Of a DNA stretch of 17,239 nt, positions 1 through 8,137 are shown one piece after another; position 1 is the first letter of the stretch, and the number at the start of each line of letters is the position of its first letter. This stretch comes from Pseudomonadota bacterium (GTDB lineage: Bacteria; Desulfobacterota; JADFVX01). Made by a program: the position numbers and the translations under genes. The notes under the pieces are model-generated. The model saw only the letters and a program-made list of their open reading frames with translations. It was not told the origin of the DNA and did not search any database. The stretch is taken from contig JADFVX010000013.1 of NCBI GenBank assembly GCA_015222755.1, positions 1 to 17,239 of the forward strand, given 5' to 3'.

Positions 1-834
1 CAGCATAGTCCCCATGGTGCTACAGAACTTACATACACAATTTTTCCTTATAAGGTCGCCTGCCACAGGCAGCTTAAGAAATACACGGTCGCATACTGCC
101 CTGCCCTTTTTTGTTGCATAGTATTTTTTGAAGCCCCACACTCCCCCGAACATGCCGCCAAAGATAGCGTACCAGTATGATTGCAGGAATTCGCTCAGAT
201 TGATGACAATCTGAGTTGGAAGGGGCAGGGTCCCTCCCAGATCTGCAAACATAGATTCAAAGACGGGGATAACGAAGAGAAGGAGTCCTGCTGTAATAAC
301 CATTGCAACAACAACAATTGAAGCGGGATATACCATTGCTGACTTTACCTTGCTTTTCAGCTTCTCTGTCTTTTCAATATATTCGGCCAACCTGTTAAGA
401 ATAGTATCCAGGATACCGCCTATCTCACCGGCGGCAACAAGGTTCACAAATAGGGTGTCAAATATTTTGGGGTGTTTTTTTAGTGCGTCGGCAAAGGTAG
501 AGCCTGCCTCAACATCATCCTTCACCTGAAGAATTGTCTTTTTAAATGTTGGATTGGGCTGCTGCCCCCCCAGAATATCAAGGCACTGGACAAGGGGCAG
601 GCCTGCATCTATCATAGTGGCAAACTGGCGTACAAAAATGACCACATCTTTCTGGGTTACCTTTTTGCCGCCACCTCCAAAAAGCTTAATCTCTTTTGGC
701 TTGGCCTTGACCTTGACGGGGACCATCTGTTGGCGTTTGATAAAATCATTGACGGCAGCTACATTATCTGCCTCCATCTCTCCCTTTTTGACCTGGCCAT
801 CTCTCGCCTTGGCTTCCCACTTATATACAGGCAT
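1..834 (-). CDS. pilC: Type IV pilus inner-membrane platform protein PilC (3' part outside the window)
   Basis: Inner-membrane platform of the type IV pilus machine, on which the PilB and PilT ATPases act (T2SF/GspF family). The visible 278 residues begin MPVYKWEAKARDGQVKKGEM, a typical PilC start. A first cytoplasmic T2SF domain follows (about residues 65-185, with RQFATMIDAGLPLVQCLDIL and VAAGEIGGILDTIL), then a strong membrane segment (about 187-207) and the start of the second half. Family members are about 400 residues, so roughly 125 are missing beyond the left edge. The ATG at 832-834 follows GGAG, and the pilT stop codon TAG lies inside the ribosome-binding site (TAGGAG), so the two genes are probably translationally coupled. 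Odd point: three cysteines within six residues (CVCKFC) in the last visible stretch. Identification is firm; the gene is open only because it is cut. Confidence 0.93.
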   Translation of the reverse strand, partial: MPVYKWEAKARDGQVKKGEMEADNVAAVNDFIKRQQMVPVKVKAKPKEIKLFGGGGKKVTQKDVVIFVRQFATMIDAGLPLVQCLDILGGQQPNPTFKKTILQVKDDVEAGSTFADALKKHPKIFDTLFVNLVAAGEIGGILDTILNRLAEYIEKTEKLKSKVKSAMVYPASIVVVAMVITAGLLLFVIPVFESMFADLGGTLPLPTQIVINLSEFLQSYWYAIFGGMFGGVWGFKKYYATKKGRAVCDRVFLKLPVAGDLIRKNCVCKFCSTMGTML

Positions 835-846
835 ATCCGCTTTCTC

Positions 847-1956
847 CTATTTCCTGGCAGGGCTTGATGGGCGCCCGGCAGGTCCCTTTGCAATTATTTG
901 CCGCAGTTCATCAATATCCGACGAGCGTGACATTGCATCATTCATAGTTATTTTTCTTTGGAGGTAGAGATTTGCCAGTGCCTGGTTCATTGTCTGCATA
1001 CCGAATTTTTCCTGTCCGACCTGCATCTGCGAGTATATCTGGTGGACCTTGTCTTCCCTTATCAGGTTCCTTATGGCCGGGTTGGGAACCATGATTTCCA
1101 GCGCCAGGCAGCGCCCCTTACCATCCGCTGTAGGAAGCAATACCTGAGAAAGCACTCCTTCCAGTACGAAGGAAAGCTGGGCCCTTACCTGGGGTTGCTG
1201 ATAGGCCGGGAATACGTCTACAACACGGTTTATAGTCTGGGCACATGAGTTTGTGTGCAGTGTGGCGAAGCAGAGATGCCCCGTTTCAGCAATAGTCAGT
1301 GCGGCCTCTATTGTTTCCATATCTCTCAACTCGCCGACCAGCACGACATCCGGGTCCTGCCTGAGTATGGACTTAAGCGCCCTTTTAAAACTCACTGTGT
1401 CGGCCCCTACTTCTCGTTGATTAACGATGCAGTTTTTGTGGGGATGTACAAATTCTATAGGATCTTCAATCGTAACAATATGCTCGTGCCTCTCCACATT
1501 AACTCTGTCGACCATAGCGGCCAGCGTTGTAGATTTACCGCTGCCTGTTGGGCCCGTGACAAGGACAAGCCCCCTGGGTTTGTCGGACATGGTCTTTACA
1601 ACAGGAGGAAGTTTAAGATCCTCAAAGCTCTTTATCTCAAAGGGTATGGCCCTGAATGAACCTGCAACCGCGCCTCTTTGCATAAATATGTTTGCCCTGA
1701 AGCGGCTAAGACCTTTTACACCAAAGGAGAGATCAAGTTCATTTTCTTCTTCAAACTTGTGTTTTTGTGAGTCTGTCAGGATGCCGTAACAAAGCTGCTT
1801 CGTCTGCGTTGGATCAAGGGGCTGCGTTTTCAGCGGAACCAACTCCCCGTTTACACGGAGCTGGGGGGAAGACCCCGTAGTTACGTGCAAATCGGATGCC
1901 CCTTTGTCAAACATGACCTTAAGCAACTGATGAAGTGTAAAATTTTGTTCCGCCAC
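847..1956 (-). CDS. pilT: Type IV pilus retraction ATPase PilT
   Basis: Hexameric cytoplasmic ATPase that drives pilus retraction and twitching. At 369 residues it has the family's length. Visible motifs: N-terminal GASDLHVTTGSSPQLRVNG (19-37), Walker A GPTGSGKST (135-143), Asp box TIEDPIEFVH (162-171), Walker B DVVLVGELRD (203-212), His box TGHLCFATLHTN (225-236) and AIRNLIRE (294-301). The last motif is diagnostic of PilT and separates it from PilB. The start codon is GTG (1954-1956), chosen because GGAGGG sits five bases upstream and MAEQNFTLHQLLKVM is a usual PilT beginning. It lies 15 bases after the pilB stop and 12 bases before pilC, inside one operon. The short C-terminal tail (GPAGRPSSPARK) is not conserved in the family. 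Confidence 0.97.
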   Translation of the reverse strand: MAEQNFTLHQLLKVMFDKGASDLHVTTGSSPQLRVNGELVPLKTQPLDPTQTKQLCYGILTDSQKHKFEEENELDLSFGVKGLSRFRANIFMQRGAVAGSFRAIPFEIKSFEDLKLPPVVKTMSDKPRGLVLVTGPTGSGKSTTLAAMVDRVNVERHEHIVTIEDPIEFVHPHKNCIVNQREVGADTVSFKRALKSILRQDPDVVLVGELRDMETIEAALTIAETGHLCFATLHTNSCAQTINRVVDVFPAYQQPQVRAQLSFVLEGVLSQVLLPTADGKGRCLALEIMVPNPAIRNLIREDKVHQIYSQMQVGQEKFGMQTMNQALANLYLQRKITMNDAMSRSSDIDELRQIIAKGPAGRPSSPARK

Positions 1957-1971
1957 AAGTACCCTCCGTTT

Positions 1972-3780
1972 CTATCCTTTATCAGGGACAGTACCACGAA
2001 CGGTTTCTTCCATGGTTGTTATCCCTGCTTTTATTCCCTTAAGTGCGCTCATACGTAGCGTGTCCATCCCGCCTCGTATCGCTTCTGCCTTGATTTCCGG
2101 GACAGAGGCCCCTGTCAGCACTGCCTCTTTGATGGCGTCACTGATGACCATGACCTCGTAAAGGGCGACACGTCCCTTGTAACCTGTCCCGCCGCAGGCA
2201 TCACAGCCTTTCCCTTTGTAAACGGTAAAATCCGTATCATCGGGCTCAAAACCTACATCTATAAGCGCCTGCTTGGGAACCTTTTCCGGCTCCTTGCATT
2301 CTGTACATATCCTGCGAGCCAGCCTCTGGGCAACGATCACGTTCAGTGATGAGGCAACCAGAAAGGGCTCAACTCCCATATTCAAGAGACGGTTTATGGT
2401 TTCGGGAGCGTTGTTTGTGTGCAAGGTACTTAATACCATATGACCCGTCAGTGCCGCTTTGATGGCTATCTCTGCCGTTTCAAAGTCCCTTATCTCCCCA
2501 ACCATGATGATATCCGGGTCCTGCCGAAGGAAAGACCTTAGAGCGGCCGCAAAGTTAAGGCCGATATCATCATGCATCTGTACCTGATTGATACCCATCA
2601 GGTTGAACTCGACGGGGTCCTCGGCGGTCATGATGTTTTCGCTTTCTTTGTTCAGATCGCTAAGGGCCGAATAGAGCGTCGTTGTCTTACCGCTTCCCGT
2701 TGGACCTGTGACTAGGCACATGCCGAAGGGCTTGTGGATCTCACCCAGAAAGTCCTTCAGTTGCTCTTCACCGAAGCCGAGCTTGGTCATGTCCAACTGG
2801 AGGTTGGACTTGTCAAGCAGTCGCATGACCACCTTCTCACCAAAAAGACAGGGGAGTACGGAGACGCGGAAGTCCATCTCGCGCTTTCTGCCCATCTTCA
2901 GCTTTATCCTGCCGTCCTGGGGAAGCCTTCTCTCAGAAATATCAAGTTGGGACATGATCTTGATCCGGGAGGTGATGGCATTTTTGATCTTTATGGGAAG
3001 ACCCATTGCCTTCTTTAGGACGCCGTCCAGCCGGTAACGTACACGAAAGGCCTTTTCGTAGGGTTCGATGTGTATATCGCTAACGCCGAGCTTTGCCGCC
3101 TTGATCAGTATTCCGTTGACCAGTTTAACGATAGGTGCATCGACCTCTTCCGTTCCAGCCTCCTCGTCCTCCGCATCTACGATCTCAACATCGTCAACGG
3201 CGCCGTGGACAAGATCGTCAAAGTCATCTACATCGACTACTTCACCGCCTTCTTCTTCACCTTCGAACATGCCGGTAGAGTCATCGTCTTCATCGAAGGC
3301 ATAGTCCTTTGCATCAAGGCTCATCTTTTTGGCTTCATCGCCGGCAGTCTTGCCTTTTTTGCCATAAAAATCCTTGATGGCATCTATAATGGTAACCTCT
3401 GCGGCAACTACGGCTTCTACGTTGTAGCCAGTCATAAACTTGATATCATCAATGGCAAATATGTTGGAGGGATCTGCCATGGCCAGAACAAGTGTGGCTC
3501 CGACACGATTTATGGGAATAACAAAATACTTCTTTGCAACATCGAAGGGGACAAGTTTTATGACTTCAGGGTCTATCTTGAAGTCGGAAAGGTTTATAGA
3601 AGGAACACCGTACTGTTTGCTAAGGAAGGTTGTAAGCTCATCTTCAGTGAGGTATCCCTTTTTAGTCAGATGGTAGCCCAGGCGTCCACCAGCGCTTTTT
3701 TGTTCCACGAGAGCCTGTTGCAACTGCTCTGCAGTTATCAGTTTTTCCTTTACAAGTAATTCGCCAAGCTTTGGTGCCAT
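1972..3780 (-). CDS. pilB: Type IV pilus extension ATPase PilB
   Basis: Cytoplasmic hexameric ATPase that powers pilus assembly (GspE/PilB family). The 602 residues contain the N-terminal MshEN/T2SSE-N domain (about 1-140), an acidic linker (163-214), the N2 domain with GVSDIHIEPYEKAFRVRYRLDG (232-253), Walker A GPTGSGKTT (359-367), Asp box TAEDPVEF (385-392), Walker B DIIMVGEIRD (422-431) and His box TGHMVLSTLHTN (445-456). A tetracysteine zinc site is formed by C492/C495 (CTEC) and C526/C529 (CDAC), which is typical of PilB and absent from PilT. ATG is at 3778-3780, with AAGGGA eight bases upstream. First gene of pilB-pilT-pilC, with its own promoter 45 bases upstream. The linker is unusual: 26 of 52 residues are Asp or Glu. 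Confidence 0.97.
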   Translation of the reverse strand: MAPKLGELLVKEKLITAEQLQQALVEQKSAGGRLGYHLTKKGYLTEDELTTFLSKQYGVPSINLSDFKIDPEVIKLVPFDVAKKYFVIPINRVGATLVLAMADPSNIFAIDDIKFMTGYNVEAVVAAEVTIIDAIKDFYGKKGKTAGDEAKKMSLDAKDYAFDEDDDSTGMFEGEEEGGEVVDVDDFDDLVHGAVDDVEIVDAEDEEAGTEEVDAPIVKLVNGILIKAAKLGVSDIHIEPYEKAFRVRYRLDGVLKKAMGLPIKIKNAITSRIKIMSQLDISERRLPQDGRIKLKMGRKREMDFRVSVLPCLFGEKVVMRLLDKSNLQLDMTKLGFGEEQLKDFLGEIHKPFGMCLVTGPTGSGKTTTLYSALSDLNKESENIMTAEDPVEFNLMGINQVQMHDDIGLNFAAALRSFLRQDPDIIMVGEIRDFETAEIAIKAALTGHMVLSTLHTNNAPETINRLLNMGVEPFLVASSLNVIVAQRLARRICTECKEPEKVPKQALIDVGFEPDDTDFTVYKGKGCDACGGTGYKGRVALYEVMVISDAIKEAVLTGASVPEIKAEAIRGGMDTLRMSALKGIKAGITTMEETVRGTVPDKG

Positions 3781-3825
3781 AGAGATATCCCTTAAATCTT
3801 GTAAGTTTTACAGACCAGAGTCCCA

Positions 3826-3853
3826 ATTTTATAACAATCGACTATGAAGTCAA
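3826..3853 (-). promoter_or_regulatory. Sigma70-type promoter of pilB-pilT-pilC
   Basis: On the minus strand, TTGACT (3848-3853) is separated by 16 bases from TAAAAT (3826-3831), five of six bases of the -10 consensus. Transcription would start near 3819, leaving a leader of about 40 bases before pilB. The box layout matches the other promoters seen in the window. Read from sequence only; no experimental support. Confidence 0.6.
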
Positions 3854-3931
3854 GTAAATAACCTATTTCAGGTTCGCTTTAAACAAGCCTTGCTACTGGC
3901 CTTAAAGCTTTACAAAGAAGCCGTTTTTCTA

Positions 3932-5800
3932 TTACCTCACCGATCTGCCCCTTGGAAAAAGGAGGTTTTGAGCCTTGCCCCTGAGACCGGGAACAATCTT
4001 TATGGCTTCGGAGAACTGCTTTACTCCCTCTGAGCGCATACCCTGAGATATAAGGTCTGCACCGGAATCAAATCGGCAAAACCCGTAGATGGCTATGGCC
4101 TTACCTATATCCAGGTCTTTAACGATATTATTGCTCAGCAAGCCCCGACTAACGTAGGTCGACCATACCGAGACATCTGCTTTAGCACCTTTCGGCTCAT
4201 TACGGTAGACTACGCCATGTGAAGCAAAATGAAGTTTCCTTATGGGGTAGGAATATTTTGATGAATAATCTATATAGCTCCGTCTTTTGCCGAGGTTTTC
4301 CCGGGTTATATACTCAACGACCATGCCGGGAGACCTGTGCCTTGCAGGTACACGCCTGATCCTGCTGTTTTTCAAGTCAGCTATCTCATCGACATACCAG
4401 TCTGATGCCAAATGAGGAGTATGGAGCAAGAGCGCGCCGGGCTTATACTTTTCAACATAGTTCAGGTACCACAGAGGGAAGGCTCCGCTGTCTCCCCAGG
4501 TAAATAAAATACCTTTTGGAGAAAGCGACTTGAGCGAGTTACTGGCATAGTCATAGGCTATGAAATTTCTGCTTCTGTCATTTTTTTTAAAATGCTTATA
4601 AAAAGGCAGGGCAGGCATTGCCGTGAGCATAATCAGCCAGAGCGCAATCAAGACCTTCCCCGCATAGGCACTGCCATTCAGCCTTTTGCCGGCTACCTTA
4701 AGGCAGTTCAGACCCCAGAAAAGCCCTACTCCTATCCAGGGGGCAAAGACCATATAGCTTGGAGTATGAAATGCCTCGTAAAGAAAGATATTCTCTCTTG
4801 GCGCACTGCTGTATATTATGAGGCCCACGCTAAGGACTCCCAGAACAGTAAAACTTATCAGGGCAAAAAGCCAGGCTCTGCGGAAAAACCTCAAAAGACC
4901 TGCAATAGCTACAATAAAACCTGTAATAGTATACTCATAGGGCAGATTGATTGTCTGCAGCTGCTCCCAAAAAAGCGGCCAGTCTCTGTAGATCTCTCCC
5001 TTGGGATAACCCTCCCTGAAAAACATCCAGCTAAACTGCGTCCATGTTTCCGGGTTGCCCCAGTTCATAAGCAGGTCTGCAGTGGCCCGTACAGGCATAT
5101 AAAGATAAACTGAAAAACCGAGGATAAAGAATGCAAGGCACAAAAATATCTTTTTTATATCAAAGAGATATTGCCACCTTGTTGCCAGAATAACAAAAAA
5201 ACCCACTGGAACCACAACCAGGATGGTGTGGTGGTCGCCAAATCCAAGGCCAAAGAGAAAGGCGAAAAAGTAAAAAAGCCGCGCGTTGCCCTTCTCCGCG
5301 TCACCGCCCCGCTTCCGCTCATGATCGTGCCAGACAAGGGTCGTAAGAATAAGCAGGGCGACAATAAAAGTATTCAGGGTATAGACTTCCGACATATTTG
5401 TCTGCCCCCACTGGTTCAGTGAAAAGGCAAACATCAAAGACGAACTGAGAGCAGCCAGATTGATGAAAAGCTGTTCCTTCTCCTCAGTGAAAAGGCGTTT
5501 CATTACATTTAAGGTTATAAGATAAATAACCATTACCGCCAAGGCGCCAAAGAAGGCGGAGGCAATGTTAACACGAAAAGCTATATTACCCAGGGGGATG
5601 TAGGAAAAGATATGGCCCAGCAGGACATAAAGAGGATAGCCTGGAGGGTGTGATATCCCCAGTGTTGCCGCTCCCGATATCAACTCTCCACTGTCAAAGA
5701 AAGAAACGGTAGGGGTCAGGGTTGTCATGTAAACGGCAAAAGGTATTAAGAATGTCGCCAGAACAAGAATGCGTTCTGTTTTTATATATACCAGTTTCAC
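3932..5800 (-). CDS. DUF2723 family integral membrane protein (GT-C-like glycosyltransferase)
   Basis: Polytopic membrane protein of 622 residues. The N-terminus carries the DUF2723 hallmark: a first membrane helix (about 11-29), then FFDSGELISGAATLG and HPPGYPLYVLLG (residues 34-62). The acidic loop D36/E39 and H51 lie where GT-C enzymes place their lipid-phosphate-sugar catalytic site. About ten further hydrophobic segments run to residue 400 (for example 80-97, 142-156, 177-204, 218-236, 291-303, 309-330, 350-366, 380-398). A soluble C-terminal part ends in one TPR-like helix pair (about 570-605). The family is assigned to membrane glycosyltransferases, but the donor and acceptor cannot be told from sequence. 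The start is GTG (5798-5800), overlapping the TGA stop of the upstream gene as GTGA, so translational coupling is likely. Last gene of its operon; no canonical terminator follows. Confidence 0.85.
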   Translation of the reverse strand: MKLVYIKTERILVLATFLIPFAVYMTTLTPTVSFFDSGELISGAATLGISHPPGYPLYVLLGHIFSYIPLGNIAFRVNIASAFFGALAVMVIYLITLNVMKRLFTEEKEQLFINLAALSSSLMFAFSLNQWGQTNMSEVYTLNTFIVALLILTTLVWHDHERKRGGDAEKGNARLFYFFAFLFGLGFGDHHTILVVVPVGFFVILATRWQYLFDIKKIFLCLAFFILGFSVYLYMPVRATADLLMNWGNPETWTQFSWMFFREGYPKGEIYRDWPLFWEQLQTINLPYEYTITGFIVAIAGLLRFFRRAWLFALISFTVLGVLSVGLIIYSSAPRENIFLYEAFHTPSYMVFAPWIGVGLFWGLNCLKVAGKRLNGSAYAGKVLIALWLIMLTAMPALPFYKHFKKNDRSRNFIAYDYASNSLKSLSPKGILFTWGDSGAFPLWYLNYVEKYKPGALLLHTPHLASDWYVDEIADLKNSRIRRVPARHRSPGMVVEYITRENLGKRRSYIDYSSKYSYPIRKLHFASHGVVYRNEPKGAKADVSVWSTYVSRGLLSNNIVKDLDIGKAIAIYGFCRFDSGADLISQGMRSEGVKQFSEAIKIVPGLRGKAQNLLFPRGRSVR

Positions 5801-6795
5801 AAAGGCTCCTCAAGTTTGCCTGCCCCAGGCAGCGAAAGTTTGTCCTTCCAAAGGTAAAAAAGGCCCACCAGCGTTATAGGGAAAAAATTTATCGCGTGAA
5901 GTGTGATTGCAACCGACAGGGCCTCTTCTTCGGGGATATTAAAGAGACCCAGAGCCGTTGCACAGGCATAGTGAAAGGTGCCAATATACCCGGGGGAAGA
6001 GGGTATTGCAACTGCAATAGCTATTATTACCAGGATAAAAACAGAAACAGCAAAGGGATAGCTATAACCAAATGACAGAAGTACGAGACTTATAGGCACT
6101 GCGGAAAGAACCCAGACGCAAAGAGAGTACAGGCTTATCGGCAACAGGTGTTTACCGGCACTTACCACAGACAATCCCGAGGCAAAGGCATCAACAAGGT
6201 CGGCAACTTTCCCCGCTATACTTTGGGAAAACGGGACTATAATCTTGTCCAGTATTTTCTTGAATATGTCCTTGTGTTTTTTAAAGTAAAAAAGCATGGT
6301 TAGTGCAGCAAAAAAAAGCAAGGCAGAGACGCCTCCCACCTTTCTAATGGTGGACTCAAGATCACTGTATTCCGGTGGAAGGCTTAGCGCGTAAAGCAGG
6401 TAAAGCATAAACAAAACAAGGGTGAATGTGTCTAGTATTCTCTCAACAATTATAGTTGCGAAAGATGCACTGATGCTGATATCTTCTTTTTTAGCTATAG
6501 CGTAAGACCTTAAAAACTCGCCTATCCTTGCGGGAAGTATGTTGTTTCCCATAAAGCCTATAGATGTTGCTGAAAAGAGGCTGGCTATCTTCACTTTCTT
6601 TATCGGCTCCACAAGGTGTCCCCACCTGGCAGCGCGTAAAAAAAACTGGAACAGGGTAATTGCCGCTGCAGGAAGTATGTAGCGGTAGTCTGCCCTGCTA
6701 AAGACAGAACCAAGCTCAGCATAGTCGACTTTTCTAAATGCCAGCCATATAAAAAAGAAGCTTATAGCAATTCCAGCCCATACCTTAAGTTTCAT
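5797..6795 (-). CDS. Flippase-like membrane protein, lysylphosphatidylglycerol synthase TM region family (UPF0104/AglD-like)
   Basis: Integral membrane protein of about 332 residues with roughly eight hydrophobic segments. It carries the family signatures FLRAARWGHLVEPIKK and GFMGNNILPARIGEFLRSYA, followed by FATIIVERILDTFTL. This is the stand-alone membrane region of the LPG_synthase_TM family. Members include AglD-like proteins and the flippase part of MprF, and they usually sit beside glycosyltransferases; lipid-linked substrate movement is an inference. I chose the ATG at 6793-6795 (MKLKVWAG), which has AAGGGAG just upstream and overlaps the ribF stop by 11 bases. A longer TTG start at 6811-6813 is open but has only a weak binding site. 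The neighbouring DUF2723 gene overlaps its stop, so the pair probably works together on envelope glycoconjugates. Confidence 0.83.
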   Translation of the reverse strand: MKLKVWAGIAISFFFIWLAFRKVDYAELGSVFSRADYRYILPAAAITLFQFFLRAARWGHLVEPIKKVKIASLFSATSIGFMGNNILPARIGEFLRSYAIAKKEDISISASFATIIVERILDTFTLVLFMLYLLYALSLPPEYSDLESTIRKVGGVSALLFFAALTMLFYFKKHKDIFKKILDKIIVPFSQSIAGKVADLVDAFASGLSVVSAGKHLLPISLYSLCVWVLSAVPISLVLLSFGYSYPFAVSVFILVIIAIAVAIPSSPGYIGTFHYACATALGLFNIPEEEALSVAITLHAINFFPITLVGLFYLWKDKLSLPGAGKLEEPL

Positions 6796-7723
6796 CTCTC
6801 CCTTTTTCGGCAATCTCTTTTGCCGCGGCTACGTCTTTTTGAATTTGAATTGAAAGGGCCTCAGGTGAGGGGAAAGCAATTTCCCCCCTTATTCTATCTA
6901 TAAAGTCGACCCTTATGCTCTCTCCGTAAATAGAGCCATTAAAGTCCACGATATGGACTTCTATGCTCCTCTCTTTTGTATCAAAGGTCGGCCTCACGCC
7001 AACATTGGCTGCCCCCGCCATAGTATTTCCACCGACCTCAACATTTACGGCATATACGCCATTTCCAGGGAAAAGCTCCCCCTCTACATCAATATTTGCC
7101 GTTGGAAAGCCAAGCTGTTTCCCCCTATTATCACCTCGAACAACTTTTCCTTCTACTGAATATGGCCTGCCCAGAAATGAGGCTGCAATGGAGACATCAC
7201 CCTCTGCAATATGCTGACGTATTTTTGTGCTGCTTACTATCTCCCCGTTTATCTTGAGGGCCTCAACGATATGAACATCAAATCCGGCAGTCGCCCCCTT
7301 TTCAGACAGCAATTCTATTGTGCCCTCTTTACCTTTGCCAAATGTAAAATCATGACCCACAACAGCCATCTGGATTTTCAGCTTATCACATAGTATCTCA
7401 TCTACAAATGAAGCAGGATGCTGCGCTGCAAACTCTTTTGTAAAATCGGCCAGTATAACGGCATCAATGCCTGCATCTTTAATCAGCTTAAGCTTTTTTG
7501 AAAGTGTAGTGATGAGGGGAGGTCCGAGTTCCGGCCTCAGGACCTTTACAGGGTGCGGTTCAAATGTAAAGAGGACAGCTTCAACGCCACGCTTTGTGGC
7601 AAAGGCTTTTAATTGTTTAAATATCCCCAGATGCCCCCTGTGGACACCATCAAAATTACCCAGGGTGATGACGGGCGAATCGAACTTTCCCTCAAGCCCT
7701 TCCATCCCTCGATAAACCTGCAT
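6785..7723 (-). CDS. ribF: Bifunctional riboflavin kinase / FAD synthetase
   Basis: Converts riboflavin to FMN and FMN to FAD in the cytoplasm. The 312 residues match the usual length. The N-terminal nucleotidyltransferase domain shows LGNFDGVHRGH (21-31), FEPHPVK (54-60), VVGHDFTFGKG (121-131) and SSTKIR (164-169). The C-terminal riboflavin kinase domain shows GKQLGFPTANI (201-211), NGVYAV (221-226), GAANVGVRPTF (237-247) and the EVHIVDFNGSIYG strand (255-267). Start ATG at 7721-7723 with GGAGG upstream; the spacing of 12 bases is longer than usual. It heads an overlapping three-gene operon with two membrane proteins to which it has no obvious metabolic link. No FMN riboswitch precedes it: the leader is only about 30 bases. 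Confidence 0.97.
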   Translation of the reverse strand: MQVYRGMEGLEGKFDSPVITLGNFDGVHRGHLGIFKQLKAFATKRGVEAVLFTFEPHPVKVLRPELGPPLITTLSKKLKLIKDAGIDAVILADFTKEFAAQHPASFVDEILCDKLKIQMAVVGHDFTFGKGKEGTIELLSEKGATAGFDVHIVEALKINGEIVSSTKIRQHIAEGDVSIAASFLGRPYSVEGKVVRGDNRGKQLGFPTANIDVEGELFPGNGVYAVNVEVGGNTMAGAANVGVRPTFDTKERSIEVHIVDFNGSIYGESIRVDFIDRIRGEIAFPSPEALSIQIQKDVAAAKEIAEKGRDET

Positions 7724-7757
7724 CAGATAAGCTATCCTCCGGTTTCAAAAGGACTTT

Positions 7758-7786
7758 ATATTACTTGAAGGTAGGCTGTTTGTCAA
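7758..7786 (-). promoter_or_regulatory. Sigma70-type promoter of the ribF operon
   Basis: On the minus strand a perfect -35 box TTGACA (7781-7786) is followed after 17 bases by TAATAT (7758-7763). A second possible -10 (TATAAA) overlaps two bases further on. Transcription would start near 7751, about 30 bases before the ribF ATG, leaving no room for a riboswitch. Confidence 0.65.
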
Positions 7787-7813
7787 AATCTTTTGCGATG
7801 TAGAGGCTCTGCC

Positions 7814-7880
7814 TGCAGTCATTGCGCCCGAGCGAAGCGACAAAGTGCTCTTGGGGTGCGAGCCCACAGGCGTGGCAAGC
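7814..7880. repeat. Possible decayed dispersed intergenic repeat
   Basis: This GC-rich block sits in an otherwise AT-rich spacer. It contains GTCATTGCGCCCGAGCGAAG and then GCCCACAGGCGTGGC, which can fold into a small hairpin (CCAC/GTGG around AGGC). The first part resembles the GTCATTGCGAGCGAAGCG type of intergenic repeat that I recall from many bacterial genomes. Only one copy is in this window, so its repeated nature is inferred and cannot be shown here. Confidence 0.3.
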
Positions 7881-8083
7881 TATTTGATTCCTTTATCCAG
7901 GAAATTACAGCTGGGAATTATAGCCTGAGAAATTAAAAGGAAAAGCTGGAGTTAAGACCATGGTCTTGCGCGTTTAGCACTTCTCAAACTTACACCGCCT
8001 CATATACGTCAGTGCTTTGCACTCCACAGGTATCTCTGGCCTCCACTTCCATACAGGAACTTGAGCCCTGCCGGGCGCATATA

Positions 8084-8115
8084 AAAAAGGCCCCCAATAA
8101 TCTGGAGGCCTTTTT
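8084..8115 (-). terminator. Rho-independent terminator of aclB-aclA
   Basis: On the minus strand a 12-bp stem (AAAAAGGCCTCC paired with GGGGGCCTTTTT, one G-U pair) encloses an 8-base loop and ends in a run of six T. It begins 22 bases after the aclA stop. The stem is A-tailed on the other side, so it could also stop plus-strand transcripts. Confidence 0.88.
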
Positions 8116-8137
8116 AGTTAAACTATGTACCAGATAC

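Larger units (their letters stand above)
7724..8137. other. Intergenic region between aclA and ribF
   Basis: This 414-base stretch holds no convincing gene. From the ribF side it contains the ribF leader and promoter (7724-7786), a GC-rich repeat-like block (about 7814-7880), an AT-rich piece with a 14-bp perfect palindrome (7954-7967), two small hairpins (8011-8023 and around 8067-8078) and the aclA terminator (8084-8115). The short frames crossing it have no family features and run into the terminator or the aclA tail. Confidence 0.8.

Noticed and set aside
3070..3759. Open plus-strand frame of 229 codons opposite pilB
   Set aside because: Antisense to the N-terminal half of pilB, which has clear family motifs; the translation is low-complexity and unlike any family I know.
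3876..3908. Terminator for the DUF2723 gene
   Set aside because: The inverted repeat GCTTTAA/TTAAAGC is interrupted, and no T-run follows on the minus strand.
7724..7757. FMN riboswitch ahead of ribF
   Set aside because: The predicted leader is only about 30 bases and none of the conserved RFN element segments is present.
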